From: Peromyscus leucopus | Taxonomy: Eukaryota; Chordata; Mammalia; Rodentia; Cricetidae | Assembly: GCF_004664715.2 (NCBI RefSeq) | Contig: NC_051072.1 | Coordinates: 34,629,642 to 34,693,641, forward strand | Direction: 5' to 3' | DNA length: 64,000 bases | Shown: positions 22,440 through 33,639 of the stretch, piece by piece | Layout: each line of letters begins with the position of its first letter | How positions within the stretch are numbered: the stretch's first letter is position 1 | Position numbers and translations under genes: made by a program | Notes under the pieces: generated by a model | Seen by the model: only the letters and a program-made list of their open reading frames with translations | Databases searched by the model: none | Told to the model about the DNA's origin: nothing

Positions 22440-23140
22440 TATAGTTCTAAGTGAAGAGAACTTGAGGTTGGCCAAATTCTTTGTTTTGGAAGACGGTTCC
22501 AGGTGAGGGTGACGCAGCCTTTAAGTAATGGAGTTTTAGATTCTTTCAAGAAAGTATCAGTCCCACTCACTACCAGGCACCAAGGCTGACTGCCCTTTGT
22601 CCAAGACACATTTCTAGTCTGGTGTGTCTATAAACCAAGAGAACTTGGGCCACTGTTACAGTATTGATCCCTTGGCCCATGCTCAAGAGTGTATGGGTGG
22701 AATGATGTGGAAGGGACCCAAGCTTTGGAATTGAGTTGAAATGTCCTGAGGTTGTTCTAAAAGGTAAAGACCTCTGATTTAGGATTGGCCCTTAGAATTA
22801 AGGAGTGTGCTCCCTGCCTCCACCTGCCTCCACAATCTCTTATCTTTCCTACAGGGCTAATCTCTTGCATCTGGAAGACTTTAAACTCCTCATTCCCCTC
22901 CAGTGTCTACTGCCCTCCAGGGAACACCAGAACATGTGTGTAAATCAAACTCAGCTGCCCCCCGAGGGTAAACAGTATAGGGAAATACTGTAACAGGTGA
23001 CTGCCTTTAGTAAGGTTTGCCAAGGAATTAATTATGAAAGGTGCCATCGTTTAAAACCCAGAACCAAACACACACAGCTCCACAAGGTACAGCAGAAACC
23101 TTGACAAGACCTTCCTGCTTCACACACCCACCATACCCCA
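22440..23140. other. unique sequence, no gene seen
   Basis: No repeat or exon recognised. A C/T-rich stretch at 22805-22925 may be an L2 remnant but has no firm match. Confidence 0.5.
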
Positions 23141-23143
23141 GGG

Positions 23144-23368
23144 CAGTAGTTCTCAATCTTCCTAATGCTGCGACTCTTTAATACAGTCCCTCATGTTGTG
23201 GGGAGCCCTAGCCACAAAATTATTTTCGTTGCTACTTCGTAACTGTAATGTTGCTACTGTTACAAATTGTAGCGTAAATATCTATATGCAGGATATTTGA
23301 TATGTGACCCCTGTGAAAGGGTCCTTTGACCCGCAGAGGGGTCATGACCCACAGGTTGAGAACCGCTG
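23144..23368 (-). mobile_element. URR1-type hAT DNA transposon, second copy
   Basis: Minus-strand copy of the element at 5992: ends CAGTAGTTCTCAATC and GGTTGAGAACCGCTG, with AAAATTATTTTCGTTGCTAC and GTAACTGTAATGTTGCTACT inside. The flanks CCCCAGGG and TCCCAGGA share a central CCCAGG (6 of 8), fitting a decayed 8-bp target duplication. Confidence 0.85.
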
Positions 23369-23369
23369 T

Positions 23370-24765
23370 CCCAGGAGGAAACCCCCACAGACCCAGTTTT
23401 CGTGTGTCCCTTCAAGTCTCTTTCTCAGTCTTTTGCAAGAGGTCCGTTTTCTTTTCTGTGCCAATTTCTTGTATTTCCCGTCCTTCGGGTATCCTGGTCT
23501 TTACAGGAAGTTAGGGCAGAAGTTCCCCCCTTCTCTCTTCAAGCATGAGGGTAGTGCTCTGAGGGACGTGGCCACTTGACTTCTTTTTCTCTTCCAAGCC
23601 CTGAAGTGGTTGAGCCTAGACAAAGGAGGCCTAAGCTTGGGACAAGAATGTGGGGCTGTTGTTGACAAAGCCCCTCTGGCGAGCACATCAAGGCTCCTCA
23701 CACTTCTCAAAAAACCCAACCTGACATTTTCTGCCCAAATGGCGTGCCCTGACCTCTGCTGAGGCAAAGCTCAACCCCAGGAAATCTCCCAGAGAATAGA
23801 GAAAACGTCCTTTGAGGTGGCTTCTCCCAGAGAGTGGAAGGGGTTGAATACACCCACTAGCCCAAAATCACCAACCAGAGAAGCAGGATACAAAGCGATC
23901 CGACAGAAAGAGGCCAAAATATTCCGTGGAGAGGCAAGATGGAAACCACCAAACCAAGCTTCCCTGGAGCATGCGTCTTGCTCCCGTCACACACCAGTCC
24001 CATCCTGACTGGTGCTCAGCAATGAAACGACCTGCCAATCAGGCTCTGGACTCTGAGCTCCTGTGAGGTCCCCAGGCTGATGGCAATCTTGCCCGTAGTG
24101 ACGGGCTTGGTAAGGGCTCCTCTGATTGCCAGCTGCAGTGAAAAATGCGGAGTGTTTTAAAAGAAATACGTTTACTTGCACCCACACTCGGCCAGTGGCA
24201 TTGTGCGTGAACCAATAAGAATTCGAAGCTGCTATAACAGAAAAAAAAAAGTAGAAGCTTGGTGCCAAGAGATTTTCCAGTAAAATTGCTCGGCGGGGAG
24301 GGGGCAGAAAATACAAGATCATCAGACGAAGGGACAGACTTCACTGGGAAAGCCTGGCAAGGCTAATTCCAGAGAAACAGTGCGACAGAGAGGCTCTCGT
24401 CTTCCCTAACGGGAAATGTAGCTGTGGGGAGGAAGTCGAGCAGGAGGCTGGTGTCCACGGCTGGGGAGACTTGGGGTGCACGGTGGACGCATGGCTGACA
24501 TTTAGCCAGGACCCTGCTAATGGCTCGGAATTGCTTTTGCTTTTCGCATTGACTCTTCGAAGCTGGGGGTGTCTGTCGGCCACCACACATGCAATCACTG
24601 TGGGGTTTCTGTCTCCGGTTTGGGCTTCTCTTTGGAAAATTAACAGAAGTACAAAGATTGCTTTGTTTTAAAAAACAAAAAACAAACAAAAACAAAACAT
24701 TTCAGATGATTTCCTAGAAGCAGCCTGAAAGTCACTAGGTATAAGTTTCTCAAGAATTGATTATA
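23370..24765. other. unique sequence, no gene seen
   Basis: Scattered CpGs and open frames up to 111 codons on both strands, none with a recognised domain. An A10 run lies at 24240-24249 and an A/C-rich patch at 24670-24698. Confidence 0.45.
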
Positions 24766-24767
24766 AA

Positions 24768-24952
24768 GCCAGGCGGTGGTGGCGGCCGCCTTTAATCCCA
24801 GCCTTTAATCCCAGCACTCGGGAGGCAGAGCCAGGTGGATCTCTGAGTTCGAGACCAGCCTGGTCTACAGAGCAAGATCCAGGACAGGCACCAAAACTAC
24901 ACAGAGAAACCCTGTCTTGAAAAACTAACTAAATAAATAAATAAATTTTAAA
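24768..24952 (+). mobile_element. B1 SINE with exact 16-bp target duplication
   Basis: B1 with AGGCGGTGGTGGCGGC head and the GGACAGGCACCAAAACTACA tail variant, ending in an AAAT-rich tail. AAGAATTGATTATAAA repeats exactly at 24752-24767 and 24953-24968. The head contains a small tandem duplication of CCTTTAATCCCAG near 24789-24815. Confidence 0.95.
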
Positions 24953-25029
24953 AAGAATTGATTATAAAATAATAACTAATAATAGAAAGCCAGTATGATG
25001 AGTGGTGGGGGAAAATGAAGGCCAACTCC

Positions 25030-25190
25030 TCAGACATGGTGGGTCACACCTATAATCTCACATTCCAAGAGGTGGCAGCAGGAAAAAGGTGAGTTCAAAT
25101 CTGGCCTGGACTCTCAAAGGTTGGGGACAAGGCTCCCTGGTAGAGAGCTCGCCTCACACTGGTTCCAGCCTCACAGAGAGGGAAAAGCCT
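25030..25190 (+). mobile_element. old B1/ID-like (B4-type) relic
   Basis: CATGGTGGGTCACACCTATA then GTGAGTTCAAATCTGGCCTG resemble an old B1, followed by an ID-like GGTTGGGGACAAGGCTCCCT. Strongly diverged. Confidence 0.45.
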
Positions 25191-25194
25191 GTGA

Positions 25195-25965
25195 CCATTG
25201 TAGATAATGAATTCCAGAAGGGTTTGCTCTCTTCATTACTAAGCAGATCTGAAGCCTCTTTCTGCTAATTTACATAGTTACAGGCCGTCAGGGATGGAAC
25301 AGAGGGCCTGAGACCTGCCTCATCCCCTGTCATAAACAGACCCTGTGTTAGGGCTTATGTGTTTGTTGTCTTTTCTTTTATCCCTCTGAACAAAAATACT
25401 TAAATTTGAAATGGGTACTTTTTACAGAAAAAAAAAAAAAAACTTGCATCATATGTTCAAAAGCTGTGGCAAAATTACTTCTTGGCAGGGGTTGTGTGGC
25501 CTCCGAAAAGTCAGGCCTTGATGTGTGTCCCAGTTGAGGATGAATCTCAGATTGCCATCTGGTATACCCAGTCAAAGTGCTGACTCATTCTGGACTTGGC
25601 TCTGGGAGTCAGAACCAGGTCCCAGGAAGGTGTGAGGCCAGTGAACCACCTCAAGGGTGGGTGCTCGCTGCTCCCGAGTGAGGGGATGCCCCAGCTGCCA
25701 ACAGCACAGCCACATCACTGTTCTCCAAACATGATGGATGTACAATGCTAACCCCCACCGAACAAGTCTGGAACTCAGCCTTTCAGGGCTCAGCTGTCTA
25801 AAACTTGATTTCCTATATAGGAAAATACATTTTCCAAGCTTCTCGTTAGACTCTTTATGACAATATTCCAAAAATATGTTTAAGAAGGAGATAAAAGCAA
25901 GTTTAAATGAGGTGGATATCCCACACAAACTAAATTGACTTCATCTGCTTTTCATAAAACTGAGA
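25195..25965. other. unique sequence, no gene seen
   Basis: A14 run at 25429-25442. The 118-codon minus-strand frame at 25572-25928 has no recognised domain. Confidence 0.5.
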
Positions 25966-25969
25966 ACTA

Positions 25970-26182
25970 GGGGCTGGAGAGATGGCTCTGTGGTTAAGAA
26001 TACTTTCTGCTCTTTTAGGGAACTCGAGTTCAGTTCCCAGCACCCAGATCAGCAGCTTACTACTAACTGTTACTGTCGCTCAAAGGGATCCAACACCCTC
26101 TTCTGGCTTCCAAGGTACCCATACTCTCACATACACACGCACTCACAGACATACATATAAATAAAAATACAAGAGATCTTTA
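25970..26182 (+). mobile_element. B2 SINE
   Basis: GGGGCTGGAGAGATGGCTCT head, GTTCAGTTCCCAGCACCCAG middle and CACCCTCTTCTGGCTTCC, then CA-rich and A-rich tail. Diverged but near full length. Confidence 0.9.
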
Positions 26183-26195
26183 AAAATACCCTTAA

Positions 26196-26326
26196 GGGGC
26201 TGGAGAGATGGCTCCGTGGTTAAGAGCAACCACTGTCTCACAACTGTTTGGAATTCATGCATGTGGCACACAGATGCATGTTCAGACAAAACACCAATGC
26301 ACGTAAATAAATAATCTTTAAAAATC
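26196..26326 (+). mobile_element. B2 SINE, internally deleted
   Basis: Same head (GGGGCTGGAGAGATGGCTCC, then GTGGTTAAGAGCAACC) only 13 bases after the previous B2. The centre is missing, and it ends in ACGTAAATAAATAATC and A-rich sequence. Confidence 0.85.
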
Positions 26327-26329
26327 CTT

Positions 26330-26711
26330 TGTCTTAGGACTAGTACGGCTGTGATGAAACGCCACGGCCGAAAGCAACTTGGGGAGGGAAGGGTTGATTT
26401 GGGTTCCATCTCCTGGATCACAGTCCCTGGAGGGAATTGAAGGGAACTCAAATCAGGAAGGAACCTGGAGGCAGGAGCTGATGGAGAGGATGTAGAAAAG
26501 TGCTGCTCAGCAACTCAACTTGCTCAGCCTGATTTCTTAAAGCACCCAGGACTACCATCCCAGGGACGTCACCACCTAAATGGGCTGGGCCCTCTCCTGT
26601 CACTAATTAAGAAAATGTCCTGATAGCCAGATCTTATGGAGGCATTCCTCAACCACTGAGGTTCCCTGATGACTATACCTGTATCAAGTGGTTATAGAAC
26701 TAGTCAGTACA
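26330..26711 (-). mobile_element. MaLR (MT-type) solo LTR
   Basis: Antisense rodent MaLR: TGTCTTAGGACTAGTACGGC start, CCGAAAGCAACTTGGGGAGG, GGAACCTGGAGGCAGGAGCT, GGGCTGGGCCCTCTCCTGTC, CTTATGGAGGCATTCC, ending GTCAGTACA. Flanks TCCTT and ACCTT match at 4 of 5, in line with the 5-bp duplication of MaLR elements. It abuts two B2 copies. Confidence 0.85.
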
Positions 26712-26714
26712 ACC

Positions 26715-28030
26715 TTAGAACCAGAAGGCTGAAAGGATCTGAAATATCAACCAACATACCACCATCCATCCCTTTCTGCTATGGACCTCCATAGGCATAC
26801 AACCCATTCTTGGGAAGGTCTGAAATCTCCCAACTTTACCAAGGCACACTCAAGGCACTGCCACCAATTAATAAACAATCAAAAATTTTCTACGTTAATG
26901 AGCAATACCAAAGCAAAGTGGAATGTTGTGTGAACAGGGAAGACAGTACACGTCAAAGCGGAAATCAACCGGCTTATCTCTTCTATGAAGACCTTTTGGG
27001 TTGAAACCTCTCCGGTTTCATAAACACCTTGATACATCTGGAAGACACAGAGGAGAAAGACAGCAAGACAGTGAGAGCAGGTGGGAGGGGGCGGATTTCT
27101 TTACCATGAATTCAGTTACAAATGGAAGATTTGTGAAACTGGCCTAATTTGAAGAACCTAGTCAGGACAGGATTGCTAAGCAATGTACCAATTTCACGAA
27201 ATCTGGTTGTTTTGTTAATATTTGGAATAATATGCTTAGGCTTGGGCCTAATCTGTGTCCCTTGCTAGGGGTCTGAGGAACAGCTGATAGCTAACCAAAC
27301 TCACAGCAACCAACCAAGGCCACGTGCATAAAGACGTGGGAACTTGCCTCAGTCAGAAAGTCTTAGCTGTAGAAGGGAAGTGTGACAAGCCACTTGAGTT
27401 TGCTTTTGACTTGCTTCCTCTGTGTTCAACTCTTGATTTTGGGGGCAAGAGAGAGGGGCAGGCTTCTGTCAGTGTAGCTATCTGTAGCAACACTCCCCTT
27501 CTTATCTTAGGATTCTGGTAGGCTGCCCAGGCCACTGAGATTGGTCCAGTGATGGACATATGCAGCAACATAGGTCACAAGTTCTTTCCTTAGGGCTTCC
27601 TAATTAACGAGTTCTGAATTCTTCAGCTGGGAAGCTTCAGACATGTACCCAAGGCTGGTGAGAACCGTCCACATTTCCAGCCTCATGAGGACAAGTCTTG
27701 GGGAATAAAGTTAAAACAGAGGACGGAAATAGAAAACAGAGAAGAAGGAGGAGGCACCTCCTAGCTTGGTTGAAGTAATCAAAAAATATTCCCCCCTTAG
27801 GTTAATCTAGTTTTATAAGTTAAAAATCAGGATTCTTTTCTGTTCTCTAAAACATTGTGGATGGGAGCTTTCCTAACAAGATTCACAAATATCCCCTTGC
27901 CTTAGGCAACATTGCAAATCCTGTGCTTTGGGGACAGATAAAAGATGAAACTCATCATACACCCCAGAATACTTCTGAACATAAAGGGGGTATTATGAGT
28001 GATTGTATGAGAACAACAAGCCTAAGTTAT
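26715..28030. other. unassigned sequence, no gene seen
   Basis: No repeat or exon recognised. It includes AT-rich patches at 26866-26905 and 27100-27310 whose origin I could not settle. Confidence 0.45.
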
Positions 28031-28104
28031 AAAGTTGGTCACTTCTCTACTGCTGTGATAAAATACCATGGCCCAAAGGCAACTTAGAGACGTGTGGATT
28101 TGGG

Positions 28105-28238
28105 GTTTTTGTTTGTTTTTTTGAGATAGGGTTTCTCTGTGTAACAACAGCTTTGCCTGTCATGGAACTCGTAGACCAGGCTGACCTTGAACTCACAGAG
28201 ATCCGCCTGCCTCTGCCTCCCGAGTGCTGGGATTAAAG
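28105..28238 (-). mobile_element. B1 SINE inside the MaLR LTR, 5' truncated
   Basis: Antisense B1: TTTTTGAGATAGGGTTTCTC, CTGACCTTGAACTCACAGAG, CTCCCGAGTGCTGGGATTAA. It lacks the first 20 or so bases of B1. GTTT units flank both sides. Confidence 0.9.
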
Positions 28239-28358
28239 AAGTAGGGTTTGTTTGTTTGTTTGTTTGTTGTTGTTGCTTACATTCCATAATGGTGAGGAAG
28301 GCATGGTAACAGGTGGCTGCAGCGGGAAGCTGGCTGATCACATTTCATCATACAGAAA

Positions 28359-28361
<3 letters not shown>

Positions 28362-28416
<55 letters not shown>
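28362..28416. repeat. (GA)n microsatellite
   Basis: About 27 uninterrupted GA units, grown at a GA-rich place of the LTR. Confidence 0.97.
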
Positions 28417-28418
<2 letters not shown>

Positions 28419-28614
28419 AGAAATGAGTGAGGTCTCAAAGCCCACCTCAGTGAGGTACTCCTTCTAGCAAGGTTGCACACCTTAAAGTTCTATAATCTCC
28501 CCCAAACAGTGCCACCAACTAGATACCAAGTGTTCAAGTCTGGGAGACATGTGGGGGACATTTCTCATCCAAACTACTACATGTGGGGGACATTTCTCAT
28601 GCAAACTACTACAG

Positions 28615-29975
28615 TCACTTTAAAAAAGAATCTAGTTTTTGGTGTGTATTGTGTGTCTATGAAAATTGTCAGAGGTCATCACATTCATTGGGGGTTCTAG
28701 GGCTCTTGGTAAGTTGTAACATATCCACTCTTGAGCACAGACGAACAGCCCATGTTCATCTGCTGTTAGCATGCTTCTACTGGTGTCCTAAACTGAGGAG
28801 ACTTAGGGACGTTCAGGTGACAATTTGTAAAACCAGAAAATTCTGGCTTTCTCTCTTCTGGAATAGACAATAACTGCTCAGGATGTAGACTGTGCTCCTT
28901 TCTCTTAGAAAGTATCTCTGATGCTTAAGGTATGCCTCTCCCCATCCCCACAACAGCCACCTTCATAGGATGGGGTACTGATTCTTTGTCCACTAGTCAG
29001 GAGGTCACCGTAGACCCAGCTCCAAGTGAGGGCAATTGGGTGTTTCTTCCAAAGACTTCAGACTAATAGCTAGTGAATCCTCAGGTGGTTGGGAAGGCAC
29101 CTGTATTGATGTGGGAGCCATGGGAAGCCACATTTGGCAATTTGGCCAGAAAAGTCAAAGAAAGCATGTCTTTGGTGAGAGAGAGAAGAAGCGCATGTCC
29201 CCAGAGCAGTGGACATTGGAGGCAGAATTTGTTACCAAGTTGTAGTCATGACTCTCAGGCATAGTCCTTCAGGCTGGACCACCTTCCTGCTTTGAGCTCA
29301 ATGAGATGCTCTTCTCCTTATACCACACACATTTTGTTGTAGCTAACTTAAATTGATTCCTATTTCTTTCTCCCAAAAGTATGTGAACTAATACCAATGA
29401 CTATCTACTTGTAATTTTAGAGCTCAGACATTCCCTCAACAATTTATGGGCCAAACAATTCCCTTTCGGGATCTTACTTTCAAATCCAAATATTGATTTG
29501 TTCCTTCCCTGACTGAAGCTGCACATACCCTAGAAGAGGAGATGATCCCAACACTATGAAGTCACATGGGATCTATGTGGACTTAGTTGGGACTGAAGAC
29601 AGATAAACATTTAGGAGTAGCTTCTTCCCTTCCTAGATTCTCTAACTTGGTACCAATATATATGACTGGCTGTCAAGAATGATTTAACTTGGTCTCCATT
29701 TTCCCTAAGATAGACAATTCAAAAAACACAACAATTCATGAACTTTCAACTGAAAATTTTGCAGAACTGCTTCTAGGAAAACTAGAAATAATTATAGAAG
29801 TTGTTGCTTTTCTCCAGCTCTTCTTCCTATATATTTCTCTCTTTGGGACCTCCACTGTTCCTCTACCCATCTCTCCCAGAGGACAGTCCCTGACAAACTA
29901 AATCACAGTGAAGTGTTAGTGACAATCTATTACTTCTAATAGTTGTGCTTGCAGTTTTTAGAAGTATAGAGAAGG
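28615..29975. other. unique sequence, no gene seen
   Basis: No repeat or exon recognised. Frames of 60-96 codons have no recognised domain. Confidence 0.5.
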
Positions 29976-29980
29976 ATGTG

Positions 29981-30625
29981 GCCAGACAGAGGTGGCGCAC
30001 ACCTTTAATCCCACACTCAGGAGGCAGAGACAGGTGGATCTCTGTGAGTTTGAGGCCAGCCTGGTATACAGAGTGAGTACCTGACTGCAGCATGAATCTT
30101 AAAAAGTCTTATTAATAAAAACAAACCCAGAGCCAGGTATTGGGGTGAACGCTGAAAGATCAGAGAAACAGAGACAGCCACAGCTAACCTCACCTCACCA
30201 ACTTCTCAGCTGATCCTGTTTCCTCAAACTGGAAGTCTCTGAGTCCTCATCCAGAATGAATCTCAGCTGAACTGCTGCTAAAAGCCTAAAAGCTTAACAA
30301 GACTCTAGTTTCTGATCCTCATGCCTTATATACCTTTCTACTTCCTGCCATTACTTCCTGGGATTAAAGGCATGTGTCACCATGCCTGGCTATTCCCAGT
30401 GTGGCTTTGAACTCACAGAGATCCAGATGGATCTCTGCCTTCGGAATGCTAGGATTAAAGGTATGTGTGCCACCATTTTATGGCCTCTATATCTAATGGC
30501 TGTGCTATTCTCTGATCCCAAATAAGTTTATTAGTGTTCACAATATAATGGGGAACACAATATCACCACACTGGACAGTTAGGACTACACAGAGAGACCC
30601 TGTCTTGAAAAACCAAAAAAACCCA
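29981..30625 (+). mobile_element. B1 SINE split by an LTR
   Basis: 5' part at 29981-30085 (GACAGAGGTGGCGCACACC through GTGAGTACCTGAC) and 3' part at 30571-30625 (CTGGACAGTTAGGACTACAC, GAGACCCTGTCTTG, A-rich). Joined in order they make one complete B1. The LTR at 30086-30570 sits in the GTTCCAGGACAG region. Confidence 0.92.
30086..30570 (-). mobile_element. solo LTR of the B1-carrying ERV family, copy 2
   Basis: Same family as copy 1: TGCAGCATGAATCTTAAAAA to AACACAATATCACCACA, 485 bp. TATATA at 30327-30332. The B1-like U3 block spans about 30358-30475. Target duplication: CTGGAC on the right (30571-30576), CTGAC on the left (30081-30085), where one G has been lost. Sense strand is minus; no viral gene. 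Confidence 0.88.
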
Positions 30626-30639
30626 AACAAATAATCAAA

Positions 30640-30985
30640 AAGAAGTATGGAGGGGAAAGGACACTGTGAACACAGAGAAATGACTCTCCAATGCCAGCTC
30701 TTGGGCTCCAATGTGGATTGGTAAAGGAACTGTTGGAGGTCGTCTAATTGTTCTAGAAATTTCTCGAGTTACACATAAAAGCCTGAAAACTTGGTAAAGA
30801 AGGTGAGTATAGAATAGAGTGCCAGCATTCAGGGTGCCTTTGGTTAGTACACGATCTTAAGGGATTTTCCCTTTGCTTTATTGTTCTTAGGTCTGAATTC
30901 CTAGAAATAGAACAAGGTAAACTGGGAAGTGAACCATAGGTCAAAGACTGAAGTCAGTAAGGGCTCTCCAGGCCTCAACATTTGC
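30640..30985. other. unique sequence, no gene seen
   Basis: Nothing recognised between the split B1 and the TG tract. Confidence 0.5.
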
Positions 30986-30986
30986 C

Positions 30987-30990
<4 letters not shown>

Positions 30991-31033
<43 letters not shown>
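30991..31033. repeat. (TG)n microsatellite
   Basis: About 21 uninterrupted TG units. Confidence 0.97.
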
Positions 31034-31034
<1 letters not shown>

Positions 31035-31499
31035 TCAGCCCCCTCTTCTTCAGCAGATGAGATGGGCTCCCCTTACCTGAGAGCTGAGATCTCCAGCCTG
31101 GCAGGGCAGCCAACACACAACTGTTCTTCTTCCACTGTGGCTGTCTAGCAGGGGTAACCAAGCTGCACTCAAAAATGAACCACTGATCCCAGAAGACAGA
31201 CCAAGAGATATCTACCCACCTTTACCATAGGCTCAAAGAGGAACCCGCGGGCCAGCCCAGGAGAATAACATGGACCAGTGTGGTGAAGCCTTCTCCCACA
31301 GGTTGGGAAGGGCTAGAGGCAACATATAGGCCTGCAGTGGTGGAATCGACTTAGTGGAGTGCTTGTGTTGCTCACTGATGCAACGACCAAGGCACCCATG
31401 CATTTTACTTTCCCTTGATCTGCGCGAGACCTTTTGTTTGCTCAGTGAGACTGATCTTGGGGAAAGGTTATCTTCAACACTGTATGGCTGTTGTAGAAC

Positions 31500-32125
31500 A
31501 GGCATAGGGATATCAAAATGATTCCAAAGGTCTGCAGTCTATGCAAAAGGGTGCAGTTACTATGGGAAATTGTGCAAATCAAACACAGAATTACTATGTG
31601 GCCCAGCAATTCCATTCTAGGTATATAACCCCCCCATATTAAAAGCAGGGTCACAGACCAGTTTGCACATCCGTGTCATGGTGGCACTATGCACAATAAT
31701 CTGGAGATGAAAACAAATCACATGAAGATGAATGAACAAAACACAAAACACAATGTGACCACACAATGGAATATTATTCGGCTCTAAAAAGGCATCTCGT
31801 CTCTTGTTGAAACACTGATGAACTTCAGGAATGTTGTACTAAGTGAAATAAACCATTACAGGAAGAAAAAAACACTGTGTGGGGTGTCTAAACTCTCCCT
31901 CTCTCCAGGGTTTGGGATCAAACCCAGGGCCTCACACAAGGTAGGCAAGAGCTCTATCACCAGGCCATACAGTCTAGCGCTGTATGAATTATGTAAACTA
32001 GTCAAAACCATGGAAAGGCAGATAACAGTGGCCAGGGCTCAGGGTGCAGCCGTCATGGGCAGTTTTTGTTCTATGTGCAGAAGTTCTATGTGTGTAAGGC
32101 TGTAGTTCTGCAAGATTAAAAAAAA
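31500..32125 (+). mobile_element. old L1 3' end, interrupted by an ID-like SINE
   Basis: GTGGCCCAGCAATTCCATTC, ATGGAATATTATTCGGCTCT, and ACTAAGTGAAATAAACCATT mark the end of an ancient L1 ORF2. The match resumes after the SINE with CTGTATGAATTATGTAAACT and GTAGTTCTGCAAGATT, typical of L1M 3' UTRs. Dead copy. Confidence 0.75.
31868..31978 (-). mobile_element. ID/B4-type SINE in the L1
   Basis: Antisense: CCAGGGTTTGGGATCAAACC, CAGGGCCTCACACAAGGTAG, AAGAGCTCTATCACCAGGCC. These are the ID-like tRNA-derived end of B4/ID elements. The L1 sequence continues on both sides. Confidence 0.7.
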
Positions 32126-33094
32126 AAAAATTTTTTTTTCTAGAAATCATTGTGCAACAATGTGGAAGCAGCTGGTACTGTTGGCCTGTAGCTTCAAAGT
32201 CCCCGCGGTGGTCAATTTGAGTTTATGGACTTGAAAACCACAATTCAAAAGAAAAACTCAAGCAGGTGATCCAAGTTTCCTCCTCCCGAGAAGAGGTGCA
32301 GAAAGACCACCCGGAGGTAGTGTTCCTGGGGAGGATTTGCAGTGAAGGGTCGGCAGGTCTCTACCTGATGTGGGAAAGCTGACCCATTTAGCAAATCCAG
32401 GCCTACATCAGGGCTGTTTCTCCTTCAGGAGCAGCCCCATAAGGCGCCCCATTCCTGGGCTTTGTCCTGCACTCCCTGGGAAGTAAACAGAGCTGGGAGG
32501 CTCCCTGTTCTAGGAAAGAGCTAATCAAATGATCCAACTACTCTGCTCCTCGTTTGGAACCCCGAGAGAGAGAAGTACTGGGAAATACAGTTTTGGCCCA
32601 GAGAAATGTGGCTGTGAATAAGGGAAGCTGTCACAGACAACTGCTGCCTTGCTCGGGTTCAATCCAGTCTTCGCCTTTGCACAAGGACCCACAGTAGGTA
32701 TCAGCCAGGGGGCTGGAGACAAACCAGCCCGGGGACACTGTCATCCACCCTTCTGCCTCTGCATTTTGGAAGAGAAACGGACTTCACCCCTTGTCCCATT
32801 ATTTAGTGTTTGGGAAAGGACCCAGTTAGCTAGGAGACAGGGAGCTTGGAATTTCTGCGAAGGTGGGCTGTGGCATGAAGAGACAGTTCTGAAGTTTGTA
32901 ACTCCAAACCCCTCCATCAGTTTGCTGACTATCCTCAGGAGACGCTCTTGGCTGAGATGGGAGGGAGGAGTAGGCTTCGGAGAAGATCGGCTTCTCCCTG
33001 GCTGGGAAGCAGTGTTCCTGTGACCCGATTTCAGTCTTTGCTAATGAACCATCTCAGAACCACTGAAGTTACTGGAGTCACTTAAAATCGCATA

Positions 33095-33095
<1 letters not shown>
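32126..33095. other. unique sequence, no gene seen
   Basis: A13 and T10 runs at about 32120-32140. 32190-32420 is well balanced unique DNA with a few CpGs. The 124-codon frame at 32649-33023 has no recognised domain. Confidence 0.5.

Positions 33096-33098
<3 letters not shown>

Positions 33099-33168
<70 letters not shown>
33099..33168. repeat. (CT)n microsatellite
   Basis: 35 uninterrupted CT units, 70 bp: the longest pure dinucleotide run in the window. Confidence 0.98.
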
Positions 33169-33174
<6 letters not shown>

Positions 33175-33244
33175 TCCATGAAGCCCCATTTTTAGTAACA
33201 CACTGGGTCCTGCCAACATCCTGGGGCTGAATTTGCCTTTTCCA

Positions 33245-33275
33245 CTTCTAGGAATTTCCACGGACGTCGGGGAGG
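33245..33275. promoter_or_regulatory. NF-kB-like and CRE-like palindromes
   Basis: GGAATTTCC (33251-33259) and GACGTC (33263-33268) are both perfect palindromes within 20 bases, in unique sequence. They look like an NF-kB-type site and a CRE core. Binding is untested. Confidence 0.2.
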
Positions 33276-33614
33276 GGCTTCAGGTTGCCAAGATGGTTGC
33301 GAAGGCTCAGGAGCTTCCAAAGTCTAAAGGTAGGGAAGGTCAAAGATCTCCCTCTCCTTAAGCACCTAAGGTAAGTGGCCCCAGTCTCTTCAAAACAAGA
33401 TCCCCAGTTCACCTCAGCCACCAGGTGATCTGGTGCCAAAACTGTTTTTAAGTCGCTCTAAGCAGTCAGTCCCCAGGGCGTCATCCAGGCAAGATCCAAA
33501 AAGGCAAGCGTTTGGAACTACAACCTCCCCACGGGAGGACAACAGGACTCTGTGATGATGTGGTTTATGGAGCCTCTTTTTTTTTAAATCTGACATACAT
33601 ACAAAGAAAGATGC

Positions 33615-33632
33615 TGTGTGTGTGTGTGTGTG
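33615..33632. repeat. short (TG)9 microsatellite
   Basis: Nine TG units followed by CGGGGG. Confidence 0.95.
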
Positions 33633-33639
33633 CGGGGGA

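Larger units (their letters stand above)
28036..28612 (-). mobile_element. MaLR-type LTR broken by a B1 and a GA tract
   Basis: Outer parts match a rodent MaLR LTR in antisense: CTGCTGTGATAAAATACCAT at the left; TAATGGTGAGGAAGGCATGG, CAGTGCCACCAACTAGATAC and GGACATTTCTCATCC at the right. It is interrupted by a B1 (28105-28238) and a GA tract (28362-28416). Its end carries a 32-bp tandem duplication (28549-28580 and 28581-28612). Confidence 0.7.
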
